A DNA stretch of 64,000 nucleotides from Streptomyces lateritius (lineage in GTDB: Bacteria; Actinomycetota; Actinomycetes; Streptomycetales; Streptomycetaceae), in the NCBI RefSeq assembly GCF_014649715.1, contig NZ_BMTO01000003.1, positions 469,056-533,055 on the forward strand. Reading direction: 5' to 3'. Shown one piece after another: positions 1 through 9,120 of the stretch (the stretch's first letter is position 1; each line of letters starts with the position of its first letter). Position numbers and translations under genes: made by a program. The notes below the pieces were generated by a model. The model was not told the origin of the DNA. It ran no database searches and worked only from the letters and a program-made list of their open reading frames with translations.

Positions 1-2546
1 CAGCCCCGGCTGCGCGGCGCGCTGAGGGGCGTCAGGTTCTCCACCCAGCCGTACGCGCCGAGTTGCACCCCGGTCGGGCGGCGACCGCGCAGTGCGTGGA
101 GCCGGGCGGTGGCGAGGGAGCCGATCCAGGCGTCGAGCCGGTGGGAGACGAGATCGAGGCACTCGCCGAGCAGCCGTTCCATGGCGGCGAAGGGATCCTG
201 CCCGCGGCCCTGCCAGGTCTTCACCCGGCCTGCCAGGTACTGCAGAGCGGCGTCGATCTCCGCGAGGCGCACGCTCCAGGGCCGCTCCGTGCCCAGCAGG
301 CCGAGCACGCCGTTGCGCCGGGTCGCCGCCTCAAGGACCTGACCCGCCATGGAGGTGCGGGCGTCGAGGATGGTCCGGAACACGGTCGTGCCCCTGTCGG
401 TGTCTCGGTCCGCGTCGGCCCCGGGCGCGGGCAGCGCCATGATCTTGCCGAGGGTGAAGGGACGGGCGAGCAGCTTGGCGCTGGTGAGGGTGTTCAGCTC
501 GTGCGCGGGGTTGAGCAGGGCGTCGGCGAACCGCAGCCGGGGCCAGAGCGCGTCCGGGTCGCGGACTCCGGACGCGGCCCGCCCGTACTCCAGGTTCGCG
601 GTGTGCCGCAGTAGAGCCTCCAGGAGGGTGTGCGCCTCCTCCTTGCGGACCGTGAGCTTGAGCAGTTCGAAGCGTTCGACGACCGCGTTGAGAAAATCGA
701 TCAGGTGGCCCTCCGGGGTGGTCCCTTCGGACAGTGTCGCCGGACGGACGTACGGCAGCCACAGCCGGGTGGCCGCGCCGTTGATCTGGTGGCTGATCTG
801 CGGCCGGTAGCCGATGCCGAGCGCGGCGTTGAGGGCTTGGGAGTGCCGGTCCTCCGGTGTGTCGCCGACGCAATGGCCGGTGCTGCTGAAGCTGATGCCG
901 CTCATGCTGAGTGAGGCGTCCTTGAAGCAGGCCAGGAGCCCGCCCTGGACGGAACGCACCGACACCGTCCGCGACACCGGCGCCATCCCGAGGGCGCGCA
1001 GCACGTCACGTTCCGGCTTGGGCAGCGTGAGGGTCTCCCCGGGCTGGTCGGGGCCGCCGACCCGGGGCAGGGTGCCGACACCGACCTCCCAGAACGGGCG
1101 CAGCACGCCGAGGACGTGGTGCAGCCCCTTCAGGCCCGACGGCTCGTGCCCGTCGGGCTGCCAGTGTGCGGTGGCGGTGACGGGGAGCACCCCGTACGGC
1201 TGTCTGCCCACCCGCAGCACCGGCAGCGGACCCCGGGCCCGCACGTTCTCGTAGTAGTGGCGGCGCAGCCAGGACCGGTCGACGGCGAGCTCCGCACCGC
1301 CGCGGTCCTGCTGGAGGAGTTCGTCGAGGTAGAAGTCCCCGGTGGCGCTCCACAGGGCCATCTGCAGGGCACGCGCGTCGGCCTGCTCGGGCTCGTCGGC
1401 CCCGGGCAGGGTCGTGAGCGCGGACACCGGAAGGCCGAACGCGGCCGCGGCGCGGGAGCAGTTCGCCCACTGATCGGGCGGTGCGGCGGGGCCGGAGGCA
1501 CCGAGCAGCCGGTCCACGTCCGGGGGCGCCGGTGCGGAGCCGCCGTCGTCCCGGGTGTTGTTGGTCGCCGTGCCCTGAGGTACGAACGCCGCCTCGCCGT
1601 CCCCGTCCCGGCCGGACAGGAGCTGGGAGAGCCGCTCTGCCGAGGCCTCGGGGCCGAGGGAACCGGACACTCCGAACGCGACCACCCGGGTCAGCAGGGG
1701 TTGCAGCGTGGGTTCGTAACCGTCCCGGTCCAGCGGCACGGTGACGGCGAGCCCCTTCGTCTCTGCCTCGGAGAACTTCGTCAGCCAGCGCAGCTCCGGG
1801 TCGAGGTGCGGTTCGCCCTCCTCGGGAGTCGCGTCCGGGTCGGGCCCGACCTGCACGACGTCCGGGACCGGCTCGCCCTCCTTCTCACCGACCAGCACAT
1901 CGCCCTGGTACGCCCGTACGACGAAGAGGTCCGGCAGTGTCGAGGCGGTCGCCGCCCGGTTCCAGCCCCGCCCGCGGACCGGCACCTCGGGCCAGGCCGG
2001 CTCCGGATCCGGAGCGGAGTCGGGCAGCGGCGACGGCGGCCGGGTGTCCGTGACGGGGGCGAGCAGCCGTACGAGCCAGCGGGCCCGCTGCGCACCGAGG
2101 GCGCCCGACAGCTGTCCCCAGGCGGCGAGGAGCAGCCGGGCCCGGTCCCCGTCCGCGTTGTCGCTGCGGCCGGCCCGCCACACCGTCCGCCAGTAGCGGC
2201 GGCCCTGCTGCACCTCACCGGCGGTGGGATGCGGTTCGTGCGACTCGACGTGAATGTCGTCGGGGAAGATCCGCACGAGCAGCTTGTCCTGGCCCTCGTC
2301 CCTCCGTACCCGGGTCTCCAGCCGCACGGGCAGGAGCAGCAGGGGCACTTCGGGGTCCAGGCCGGCGAGCAGCGGGGCGAACCCCGTCCCGGCGAAGGCG
2401 CGTACGCCCTCGTCCAGGGCGCCCCGGGCGGTGCCGAGGCGGGTGAAGGCGTGCTGCCGGTCGGTGGCGGTGGCCCGGGCGCCGAGGAGCGCACGGTGCT
2501 CCTCGGCCTCGGCCACGGCCCGGCGCAGTGCGCCGAGATCGGTCAT
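1..2546 (-). CDS. Very large protein of unknown function, N-terminal 848 residues (runs off window)
   Basis: The frame is open from an ATG at 2546 to the left edge, so only the N-terminal part is visible. It begins MTDLGALRRAVAEAEEHRA with a charged helical segment (residues 1-50). A conserved-looking stretch LLLPVRLETRV and LLVRIFPDDIHVESHE follows near residues 70-100, and a later stretch contains VGRQPYGVLP. No signal peptide, transmembrane segment or recognisable catalytic motif is visible. It starts 12 bp after the stop of the next large gene and is probably its co-transcribed partner. I recognise no named family. The size and operon suggest a structural component rather than an enzyme, but that is inference. 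Confidence 0.8.
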   Translation of the reverse strand, partial: MTDLGALRRAVAEAEEHRALLGARATATDRQHAFTRLGTARGALDEGVRAFAGTGFAPLLAGLDPEVPLLLLPVRLETRVRRDEGQDKLLVRIFPDDIHVESHEPHPTAGEVQQGRRYWRTVWRAGRSDNADGDRARLLLAAWGQLSGALGAQRARWLVRLLAPVTDTRPPSPLPDSAPDPEPAWPEVPVRGRGWNRAATASTLPDLFVVRAYQGDVLVGEKEGEPVPDVVQVGPDPDATPEEGEPHLDPELRWLTKFSEAETKGLAVTVPLDRDGYEPTLQPLLTRVVAFGVSGSLGPEASAERLSQLLSGRDGDGEAAFVPQGTATNNTRDDGGSAPAPPDVDRLLGASGPAAPPDQWANCSRAAAAFGLPVSALTTLPGADEPEQADARALQMALWSATGDFYLDELLQQDRGGAELAVDRSWLRRHYYENVRARGPLPVLRVGRQPYGVLPVTATAHWQPDGHEPSGLKGLHHVLGVLRPFWEVGVGTLPRVGGPDQPGETLTLPKPERDVLRALGMAPVSRTVSVRSVQGGLLACFKDASLSMSGISFSSTGHCVGDTPEDRHSQALNAALGIGYRPQISHQINGAATRLWLPYVRPATLSEGTTPEGHLIDFLNAVVERFELLKLTVRKEEAHTLLEALLRHTANLEYGRAASGVRDPDALWPRLRFADALLNPAHELNTLTSAKLLARPFTLGKIMALPAPGADADRDTDRGTTVFRTILDARTSMAGQVLEAATRRNGVLGLLGTERPWSVRLAEIDAALQYLAGRVKTWQGRGQDPFAAMERLLGECLDLVSHRLDAWIGSLATARLHALRGRRPTGVQLGAYGWVENLTPLSAPRSRG

Positions 2547-2558
2547 GTGTCGTTCTCC

Positions 2559-5500
2559 TCAAGGGGACAGGAGTCGTGCGGCCGGCAGCACGACCCTGAC
2601 GGGCTGCTGGAAGCACTGGCGGGCGGTCCCGGCGGCGCTCGCGCCCCACACGAGACCGTCGTGGGCGACGTTGGGCCGCTGGTTCCCCGGGGCGTGGGTC
2701 GCGGCCAGATAGGCCTCCTTGGAGTCGAAGAGGTGACTCCAGTCGAGGTTGTTCCAGTCGTCCGCCGTGCTGGGGGTGTTGGGCGGTGGGCTGTAGGGGC
2801 GGCCCCAGATACCGGGCGTCGGAGGGTCGGTGAGCGCGTTGTCGGGCGGGTCGTCGAGCCCGAACCGCGGCTCGGTCGGCTGTTCCGCGATCACGAAGCA
2901 CCAGGGCGAGGCGAGGAGTTCGGTCTTGGTGAGGTCGAAACCGATCATGGCCGTGTCGGGATCCAGGCCGCCCCGGAAGATCGGATGGCGGGCGTCGGCA
3001 TCCTTCGGCTCGGTGCCGAGCAGCGGAGCCGCGTAGACGATCGCGCCGGGGTAGCGGCGCAGCAGGGCGCTGCGCAGCACCAGCACGACCCGGTCGGGCG
3101 GCGCGGTCACATGCGTCCCGAGCGTCAGGTCGCGCTTCCATGTGTGCAGGGGCGGCAGATCCGTCGCCTGCCCCCAGAACGAGGCGAAGTACGTGCCGCG
3201 TTGGTCGGTGGGGTACTCGCGCCAGCGCAGCTCGCGCGCGAACTCGTGGTTGGCCCCGACCATGTACGCGGCGACGAAGGGGGCGTTGGTGAGGGCGAGC
3301 ACCACCGTGTCGGCCGGAACGTGCTCGAGACCGGCGAACATCCACTCGTTGGACTGCGCGGACAGCGGGGGCCACATGGGGTCGGCGAAGACCGGCGCCC
3401 ACTGCACCGGAACCTCCGGATCGGTGCCCGCGGGCCGCTCGACGAGGGTGTCGACCACGGCGGGCACGGTGACCGCCGGGTCCGTCAGATCCACGATCTT
3501 CTGCTGCGCCTGCTGAGCCGGGAACGGGTCCCGCGGCGGGACCGGCGGTGCGTGCGACGGGCCGAGCACTCTGTCGTGCGCCTGGACCACCATGTCCCTG
3601 ACGTCCTCGGGGCGGGTGTCGAGCACGGCCGGGGCGGGCAGCAGCTCGCCCTGCTTCGCCAGCGGGCCCGGGTGGGTGAACGCGCCGAGGCCGAGGCTAC
3701 CCGTCTCGTACCACTCGTCGACGAGGCCCTTGAGGCCGTCGGCCGTCCAGGGTTCCTGCTCGGGGCCCGGGCCCTCGCCGGTGACCCGCAGCACGCCGGA
3801 GCAGTCCGCCCACCACAGCTCGGTCGTCGGATCGGCGTCGCACCAGTCCCAGCTGCCCGGGCAGCCGCCCCGGAACGTGCCGTGGCGGTCGGCGGACTGC
3901 CAGGTTCCGGTGAAGACGCCGTCGGAGCTGATGTTCTCCGGGTTCCAGGTGCCGGTGCACACCCCCCGCCAGGTGCCGTGCTCCGTGCCGGACTCCCAGG
4001 TGCCGGTGTACAAGGCGATCCAGGTGGGGTCACCGCCGTCCTGCCCGGAGGCGTTGCTCCAGTTGCCCGCGTAGTCGCCCTTCCAGACGCCCGATCGCCC
4101 GGCGCCCATGTCCCAGCTGCCGGTGCACTTTCCATGCCACTCTCCCGCGGGATCGCCCGCTTCCTCCCCGGTCCACAGCCCGTCGAACGCGCCGGTGAAC
4201 CGTCCCGGGGCCGGGACGGTGGTGTCCCCGGTGAACAGACCCAGTCCGGCCGGACCGCTCCGGCCACTGGGGAAGACCAGGTCGCCGTGCGGGGTGACCT
4301 TCGTCCGCGCCAGGAAGTCCGCGGGAGCCTCGATCTCGGGCAGCGCCGACAGCCGGAACGCGCGGTTGAGCGCGCCGGCGGCCAGCGGGCGTGTGGCGGC
4401 GAGCTGCTCGGTGGTGACCGCGCGCTGCACGGAACGCTGGGTCGCCTCGCTCGCCACCCGCCGCCAGGCGTCCGGCGCCCCGTCCTCGGGCGCGAAGACC
4501 TCGCGTACCGCGGAGAGACGCTCCGGGGCCACGACCCGCTCCGGTGCGACGGCGAACGCCACCGCGCCGTCCGGATCCCGCCGGGGCACGGAGAGGCCGG
4601 TGGGGGAACCGGCGACGGAGACGAGCACCGTGGCGAACGGCGGCTGCGGCGCGTCCGTCGACCGCCCGGCGATGAGCCCCACCCGCCGGCTGAGCACGCC
4701 CATCGGGCGCATCGCGCGGTGGAACTCCATGGTGGCCATGGCGTTCGGCAGCAGACTCGTCCGGATCGACGACCACAGCGTGGTGTCCGCGGTCAGCGCG
4801 AGACGGCTCTGCAGGGGTGTGGCCAGGCGCAGGACCTCGTCGGTGGAGAGCGGCCGTACGTGCCGCAGGTGCAGCCGCCCGGCGACCAGCCGGGCGAACC
4901 GGGCCAGTTCGAGCAGCCGGTTGGCGGCCCGTACGTCGGCGAGCTGCCGCCACGCCGAGGCCATGAGCCGCTCCTGGTCGGCCTGCACGGCCCGCGCGCC
5001 GAGCCCGGCGGCCACCCGCCAACGGGGGTCGAGGTTCAAGGTGTCGAGCCAGCCCGACGACGCCGGGGCGGCCCCCTTCGACAGCGCGTGGAAACCGCCG
5101 TACAGCGGGGGCAGGACATCGGGATCCTCGTCGCCCGTGCCGTCCGCCACCGGCACCAGCGCCTTCGCGAGCCGCTGCTGCCACTCGGCGCTCGGCTCGC
5201 CGACCGGCCACGGGTCGCGTGCCGGGGCGTTCGGGTCGCGCAGGGCGCTCTCCACCTCCTGGACGACGGGCCCGGGACCGGTCGCGAAGAGCCCGGGGCG
5301 GCTCACGTCGAGCGGCCGCCGGCCGGCCTTCGGCGGCAGCGGGCGGGCCCGCAGCCGGTCGGCCAGCGCCTCGAAGTCGCCGCCCTCGCCGGTGGAGAAC
5401 GTCCAGGAGAAGTAGACCGGCAGCTCGCAGCGGGCCCCCGGAGTCCAGGCGGGCGCGAGATTCCCGCCGGCGACGTCCTTGCCGAGCCCGGCCAGCCGCC

Positions 5501-6089
5501 CCACCTCGAAGGAGGGGACCAGACAGGCGGTGTAGGCGGTGTGCGCCAGCAGCCGGCGAGGAGCGAGCAGCCGGGAGACCGACCGGCGGGGGTCGGTCTC
5601 GTGCCCCGGGAGGGTCTGTGCGTGGGCCCACAGGTGCAGTGAGGCCGGATCGGGCAGTTCGGTCCCGTCGACCCGCAGCACGGGCAGTTGGATGCCTGGC
5701 TCCCGCTGCGGCCGGCCCGCCGCGAACGGAACGCAGACCAGCGCGAGCCAGGGCCGCAGGGCGCCCGTCGGACCCGGCGCCAACGGGGTGAACAGCCAGG
5801 GAAGTTCGGCCCGTTCGAACTCCACCATCGGGAACTTGGTGGTCTCCGCGTCCGGTGTGCCGGGCAGCGGGAAGAGCCGCACGATCTCCTTGGGGTCGAG
5901 CGCCCGCACGTCGCCCGGCCCGTACAGCTGCAGTGCGGGGACCGGAACAGGCTGCGCGGGGCGGTCGTTCACCGAGGCGGTGGCCGCCAGCGAGCCCCGT
6001 ACGGGCAGGGTGTTGACCAGGGTGTCGGGGTCGGCGAGCGAAGCGGCGGCCCCGACCCGCTGCCAGGACGCGAAGGTGTACGTGGTCAT
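2559..6089 (-). CDS. Very large (1176 aa) protein of unknown function with inserted Gly-Trp repeats
   Basis: The ATG at 6089 overlaps the stop of the upstream gene (ATGA), which argues for translational coupling and fixes the start. The N-terminal two thirds looks globular, with no signal peptide or membrane segment. Residues about 618-766 hold a block of short Gly/Thr/Ser-Trp repeats (described separately). The C-terminal third contains the striking stretches NHEFARELRWREYPTDQRG, close to residue 970, and SPWCFVIAEQPTEPRFGLDD. I have the impression of similar sequences in uncharacterised bacterial proteins, but cannot name a family. The upstream neighbour resembles DUF6603 proteins and the downstream gene is another giant, so the three probably act together. 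Function is unknown. Confidence 0.85.
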   Translation of the reverse strand: MTTYTFASWQRVGAAASLADPDTLVNTLPVRGSLAATASVNDRPAQPVPVPALQLYGPGDVRALDPKEIVRLFPLPGTPDAETTKFPMVEFERAELPWLFTPLAPGPTGALRPWLALVCVPFAAGRPQREPGIQLPVLRVDGTELPDPASLHLWAHAQTLPGHETDPRRSVSRLLAPRRLLAHTAYTACLVPSFEVGRLAGLGKDVAGGNLAPAWTPGARCELPVYFSWTFSTGEGGDFEALADRLRARPLPPKAGRRPLDVSRPGLFATGPGPVVQEVESALRDPNAPARDPWPVGEPSAEWQQRLAKALVPVADGTGDEDPDVLPPLYGGFHALSKGAAPASSGWLDTLNLDPRWRVAAGLGARAVQADQERLMASAWRQLADVRAANRLLELARFARLVAGRLHLRHVRPLSTDEVLRLATPLQSRLALTADTTLWSSIRTSLLPNAMATMEFHRAMRPMGVLSRRVGLIAGRSTDAPQPPFATVLVSVAGSPTGLSVPRRDPDGAVAFAVAPERVVAPERLSAVREVFAPEDGAPDAWRRVASEATQRSVQRAVTTEQLAATRPLAAGALNRAFRLSALPEIEAPADFLARTKVTPHGDLVFPSGRSGPAGLGLFTGDTTVPAPGRFTGAFDGLWTGEEAGDPAGEWHGKCTGSWDMGAGRSGVWKGDYAGNWSNASGQDGGDPTWIALYTGTWESGTEHGTWRGVCTGTWNPENISSDGVFTGTWQSADRHGTFRGGCPGSWDWCDADPTTELWWADCSGVLRVTGEGPGPEQEPWTADGLKGLVDEWYETGSLGLGAFTHPGPLAKQGELLPAPAVLDTRPEDVRDMVVQAHDRVLGPSHAPPVPPRDPFPAQQAQQKIVDLTDPAVTVPAVVDTLVERPAGTDPEVPVQWAPVFADPMWPPLSAQSNEWMFAGLEHVPADTVVLALTNAPFVAAYMVGANHEFARELRWREYPTDQRGTYFASFWGQATDLPPLHTWKRDLTLGTHVTAPPDRVVLVLRSALLRRYPGAIVYAAPLLGTEPKDADARHPIFRGGLDPDTAMIGFDLTKTELLASPWCFVIAEQPTEPRFGLDDPPDNALTDPPTPGIWGRPYSPPPNTPSTADDWNNLDWSHLFDSKEAYLAATHAPGNQRPNVAHDGLVWGASAAGTARQCFQQPVRVVLPAARLLSP
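3790..4235 (-). repeat. Gly-Trp (G-x-W / F-x-G) protein repeat block
   Basis: Within the 1176-residue protein, residues about 618-766 contain roughly a dozen short units of the form FTGxFDGLWTG, GKCTGSWDMG, GDYAGNWSN, LYTGTWESG, GVCTGTWNPE, GVFTGTWQSA and GGCPGSWDW. Units recur every 10-20 residues, with a Gly-x-Trp core preceded by an aromatic or Cys residue. The pattern recalls MORN-like or other beta-hairpin repeats but does not match the MORN consensus. It sits between two otherwise globular regions. Confidence 0.7.
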
Positions 6090-8758
6090 GACCTCACCTC
6101 GTGTGCGGGCACGACCTGGTACAGCGCGGACCGGCCCGACACGGTCCTCAGCTGGGCGGTGGCCTCGGTGAACGTGGCCGTCCGGACGAACCCGCCGGCC
6201 TCCTTGAGCGTGCCGGTCCCCACGATCGCGTACGTCCGCTCCTTCAGGACCGACGTGATCGGCGCAGTGGCGTACCGGCTGCGCAGTTCGTGCACGAGAC
6301 TGCGGCCGACGGCCCCGAGGGGCAGTGCGGCCGTCAGCGCGGCGTCGGAGAGCACCCAGTGCGCGCCCGGGGTGATGACCGTGCCGCCGAGCCATTTGGT
6401 CTCGTACTCGACCGGCACCGAGTAACGGGGGGCAGCCGCCGAGGACGCGGGCGGGGTCAGCTCGCTGCCCGAGCGCAACCGCTCGAAGGCCGGCTGGGTG
6501 AGCTTCTCGTCGTCGGTCAGATCGAAGAAGTCGGCCCGTGCGAAGTCCTCCTCGACGGGCTTCACGTCGCCCGCCCCGGCGGAGAACGCGACCTTCACAC
6601 CGAACTTCGCCGGCGTCGGCAGCCGGCCCGGTCCGAACCGGACCACCTCGGTGTCCAGGGGAACCGTGCGCTGGCTGAAGCGGAGCCGCCCGAGAGGGTG
6701 CAGCAGACGCCCCCCTGCGGCGGCGTCGTCGGAACGCAGCGACACCATCGTGCGTGCCCCCTCCGGGAGGACCGGTTCCCAGCTCCGGGGGTCCTTCAGG
6801 GCCTGTTCGAGGAGTCGGCCGACGTCCGGGGGCGGCGGGGCCTTGGCCTCGCCGGTGCAGTTCCAGCGTTCGTCGAAGGGGAAACTGACGTCGAAGAAGA
6901 GGATGGACACGCTGGCCCGGCCGGCGACGTGCCAGCAGGGCGTCGGCCCCTCCACGTGGACGCGCAGCCCGACCGAACACAGGGTTTCCCCGGCGAAGCG
7001 CAGCGCGAAGGAGCCGGCGAGGTCGAGCATGACGCCGAAGCTGGGCTCCCAGCGCACCAGGGCGTCGAAGGAGAGCCGCCCGGACACCCCGGTGCGGCTG
7101 GAACCGATGACCGCGGAGAGCTCGGCGCCCGCCTGGACGGTGCCGGGGGTGAGGGCGAAGTAGCCGCTGAAGACGATCCGCAGCAGCGGGCTGTCCGCGA
7201 TCGGGATCGTGAGGCGCTTGGGCGTCGCAAAGCCCGCGGGCGGGGTGAACCGGGGGTGGAAGCCGCCGGCGCTCAGGATGAACGTAGCGTCCTGCCCGCT
7301 CTTGGCCCGCAGCGCGAGACCGCCCTCGATCGAGGCGGTCAGCAGCCGGGAACCCGCCAGGTTGGCGTTGATCTCGACCAGCCCGTTCGCCGCGTCCACG
7401 ACCCCCGCGACCGAGGCGCGCAGATCGAGGATCGGAGCCTGCGGGGCGGGCAGCGCGACCCTGAGCCGGCCGAGGATCCCCACCACACCGCTGGGCAGCT
7501 CGAGGACCACCCCGACATCCGCGGTGAGGAAGGAGACCGGACGGCCCCAGCCGACCCGGAACATCGGGCCCACGACGGTGCTTCCCGAGCGGGCCGGGAA
7601 CACCGCGCCCAGCGAGGCCAGGATGCGAGGCGCCGCGGCAGCCGCGTCCGCGGGGAAGAGCAGGTCGTCCAGGTGACCGGACTGGACGACCTCAGCGAGG
7701 CCCGCCCGGTCGAGCGCGCGGCCGATGCCGAGAAGACCACCGACGGCGTTCAGCGTGAAGGCGAGGCCCAGTTCGATGGCCGGAGTGAACTCGGCGCTCA
7801 TCGCGACCAGGACCGACACCGGCCGGGTGTCCAGGATCCCGAAGGCCTGCACCTCGACGACGCCGAGGCTGAGCGACAGCGCCCCCCGGTACTGACCGTC
7901 GTGCTCGGCGAGGAACCCGCCGCCCTTGGCGGGGCCGACGGCGAGGGTCAGCCCGAGGCCCTTCGGCGGAACCAGAGCCGCCGTGTACCCCGTGCCCGCC
8001 GGGCGGACCTCAAGACCCGCGCCGTCCACCGCCGCGTCCGCGAGACCGAGCAGCGACGCCCGGAAGGACGCGTCGAGCCGCAGTCCGCCGTTCTGGGCGG
8101 ACACGTACAGCGAGGGCGCGCGCACCCCGGAGGGCGCCCCGCTCAGGGGGACCGCGATACCCCTGCCGCTGCCGCCGCCGTCCAGGCGCAGTCCCCCCTT
8201 GCCGAGCGTGGCGCCCAGTCGGCCCTTGAGGACGAGGCCGCCGGGGACGAGGAGCTTCAGCAGCGCGTGGTCGGTGAGCGCGAAGTCGACACCGTCGGCC
8301 CGGAAGGTCAGCGAGGAGGTGTCGGGCGCGGCGGACGGCAGGGAGAGCACGAGACTGACCCCGTCGCGTACGGCCAGGCCGGGTACGAGAGGGAGCACGC
8401 CGGTGAGGACGAGGGAAAGGTCGATCTTAGGGGGCAGGGCCCCGACAAGGGGGTTTTCCACGCCACCCGGCCCAGCTGTGAGGACCTGGTCGATAGCCAG
8501 CGCCCATCCCGGCGGGGACTGTCTGACGGCCGTCCGCAGCAGGTCGACGAGGACCGGCCACACGTCGCCCGAGGCCCCCACGTGTGGCAGGGCGAACCGT
8601 ACGAGCAGCGCGTCCGCCGTCAGCGCGTCACTGGGCAGCCCGAGCGCCTGCGCGAGCCGCTTCCTGCGGTCGGCCGGGGACAGACCGGAGAGGAGCGGGA
8701 GCACCGGGTCGAGTCCCGCGCGCAGTTCAGCCGCCAACTGCGGCAGTGGGCTTGCCAT
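6086..8758 (-). CDS. DUF6603-like large protein (890 aa), function unknown
   Basis: The protein begins MASPLPQLAAELRAGLDPVL and has repeated hydrophobic beta-strand segments, many starting LxLxxG or VxVALPAP, over residues 100-650. A stretch near residues 590-640 reads CSVGLRVHVEGPTPCWHVAG and then SILFFDVSFPFDERW. This is how I remember DUF6603 proteins, but the assignment is from memory. It lacks a signal peptide. Its stop overlaps the ATG of the next gene by 4 bp. A GTG at 8815 would add 19 residues. Neither start has a convincing ribosome-binding site, so the start is uncertain. It is the first gene of the visible operon. Confidence 0.8.
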   Translation of the reverse strand: MASPLPQLAAELRAGLDPVLPLLSGLSPADRRKRLAQALGLPSDALTADALLVRFALPHVGASGDVWPVLVDLLRTAVRQSPPGWALAIDQVLTAGPGGVENPLVGALPPKIDLSLVLTGVLPLVPGLAVRDGVSLVLSLPSAAPDTSSLTFRADGVDFALTDHALLKLLVPGGLVLKGRLGATLGKGGLRLDGGGSGRGIAVPLSGAPSGVRAPSLYVSAQNGGLRLDASFRASLLGLADAAVDGAGLEVRPAGTGYTAALVPPKGLGLTLAVGPAKGGGFLAEHDGQYRGALSLSLGVVEVQAFGILDTRPVSVLVAMSAEFTPAIELGLAFTLNAVGGLLGIGRALDRAGLAEVVQSGHLDDLLFPADAAAAAPRILASLGAVFPARSGSTVVGPMFRVGWGRPVSFLTADVGVVLELPSGVVGILGRLRVALPAPQAPILDLRASVAGVVDAANGLVEINANLAGSRLLTASIEGGLALRAKSGQDATFILSAGGFHPRFTPPAGFATPKRLTIPIADSPLLRIVFSGYFALTPGTVQAGAELSAVIGSSRTGVSGRLSFDALVRWEPSFGVMLDLAGSFALRFAGETLCSVGLRVHVEGPTPCWHVAGRASVSILFFDVSFPFDERWNCTGEAKAPPPPDVGRLLEQALKDPRSWEPVLPEGARTMVSLRSDDAAAGGRLLHPLGRLRFSQRTVPLDTEVVRFGPGRLPTPAKFGVKVAFSAGAGDVKPVEEDFARADFFDLTDDEKLTQPAFERLRSGSELTPPASSAAAPRYSVPVEYETKWLGGTVITPGAHWVLSDAALTAALPLGAVGRSLVHELRSRYATAPITSVLKERTYAIVGTGTLKEAGGFVRTATFTEATAQLRTVSGRSALYQVVPAHEVRS

Positions 8759-9120
8759 CAGCGGGCCGTGGGGAGATGAGGGACGTTCATCTGATCGGCA
8801 CCGTTCTCCGCCCACGGATCACCGGGTGGCTCTGGCACGGGGGCGGATGGGGGATCGGGAACGCCCCGACGCTATCCCCGTCCGAGGACCGGCGCGCGGC
8901 CACGAATCGCGGGACGCCCCCGGACCGGTACGGAATTCACCCGACCAGCAGAAGCCTGCCCCGGACCGCCGTTGGCCCGGCGCTGTAGTGGGGGCGCCGC
9001 GCCTGAACGCGGCGAGCGAGACGGTCTCCTGGGAGATTCGGTCGAGCGACTCCGGGATCAGGACCCGTACCGGCTGGTAGCTTCGTTCGGGCTCTCTTTC
9101 TATCCGAGGAGTAGTACGCC
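8759..9120. other. Intergenic region upstream of the large-protein operon
   Basis: These 362 bases separate the minus-strand operon from the protease remnant on the plus strand. They must hold the promoter of the large-protein operon and, at the right, the Shine-Dalgarno GAGGAG at about 9106 of the former protease gene. I see no open frame with convincing codon use and no strong inverted repeat. Confidence 0.5.

Noticed and set aside
1116..8779. Long open frames on the plus strand opposite the large-protein operon
   Set aside because: They are antisense to genes with clear coding character, are Gly/Arg/Pro/Val-rich and low in complexity, and are typical artefacts of high-GC third positions.
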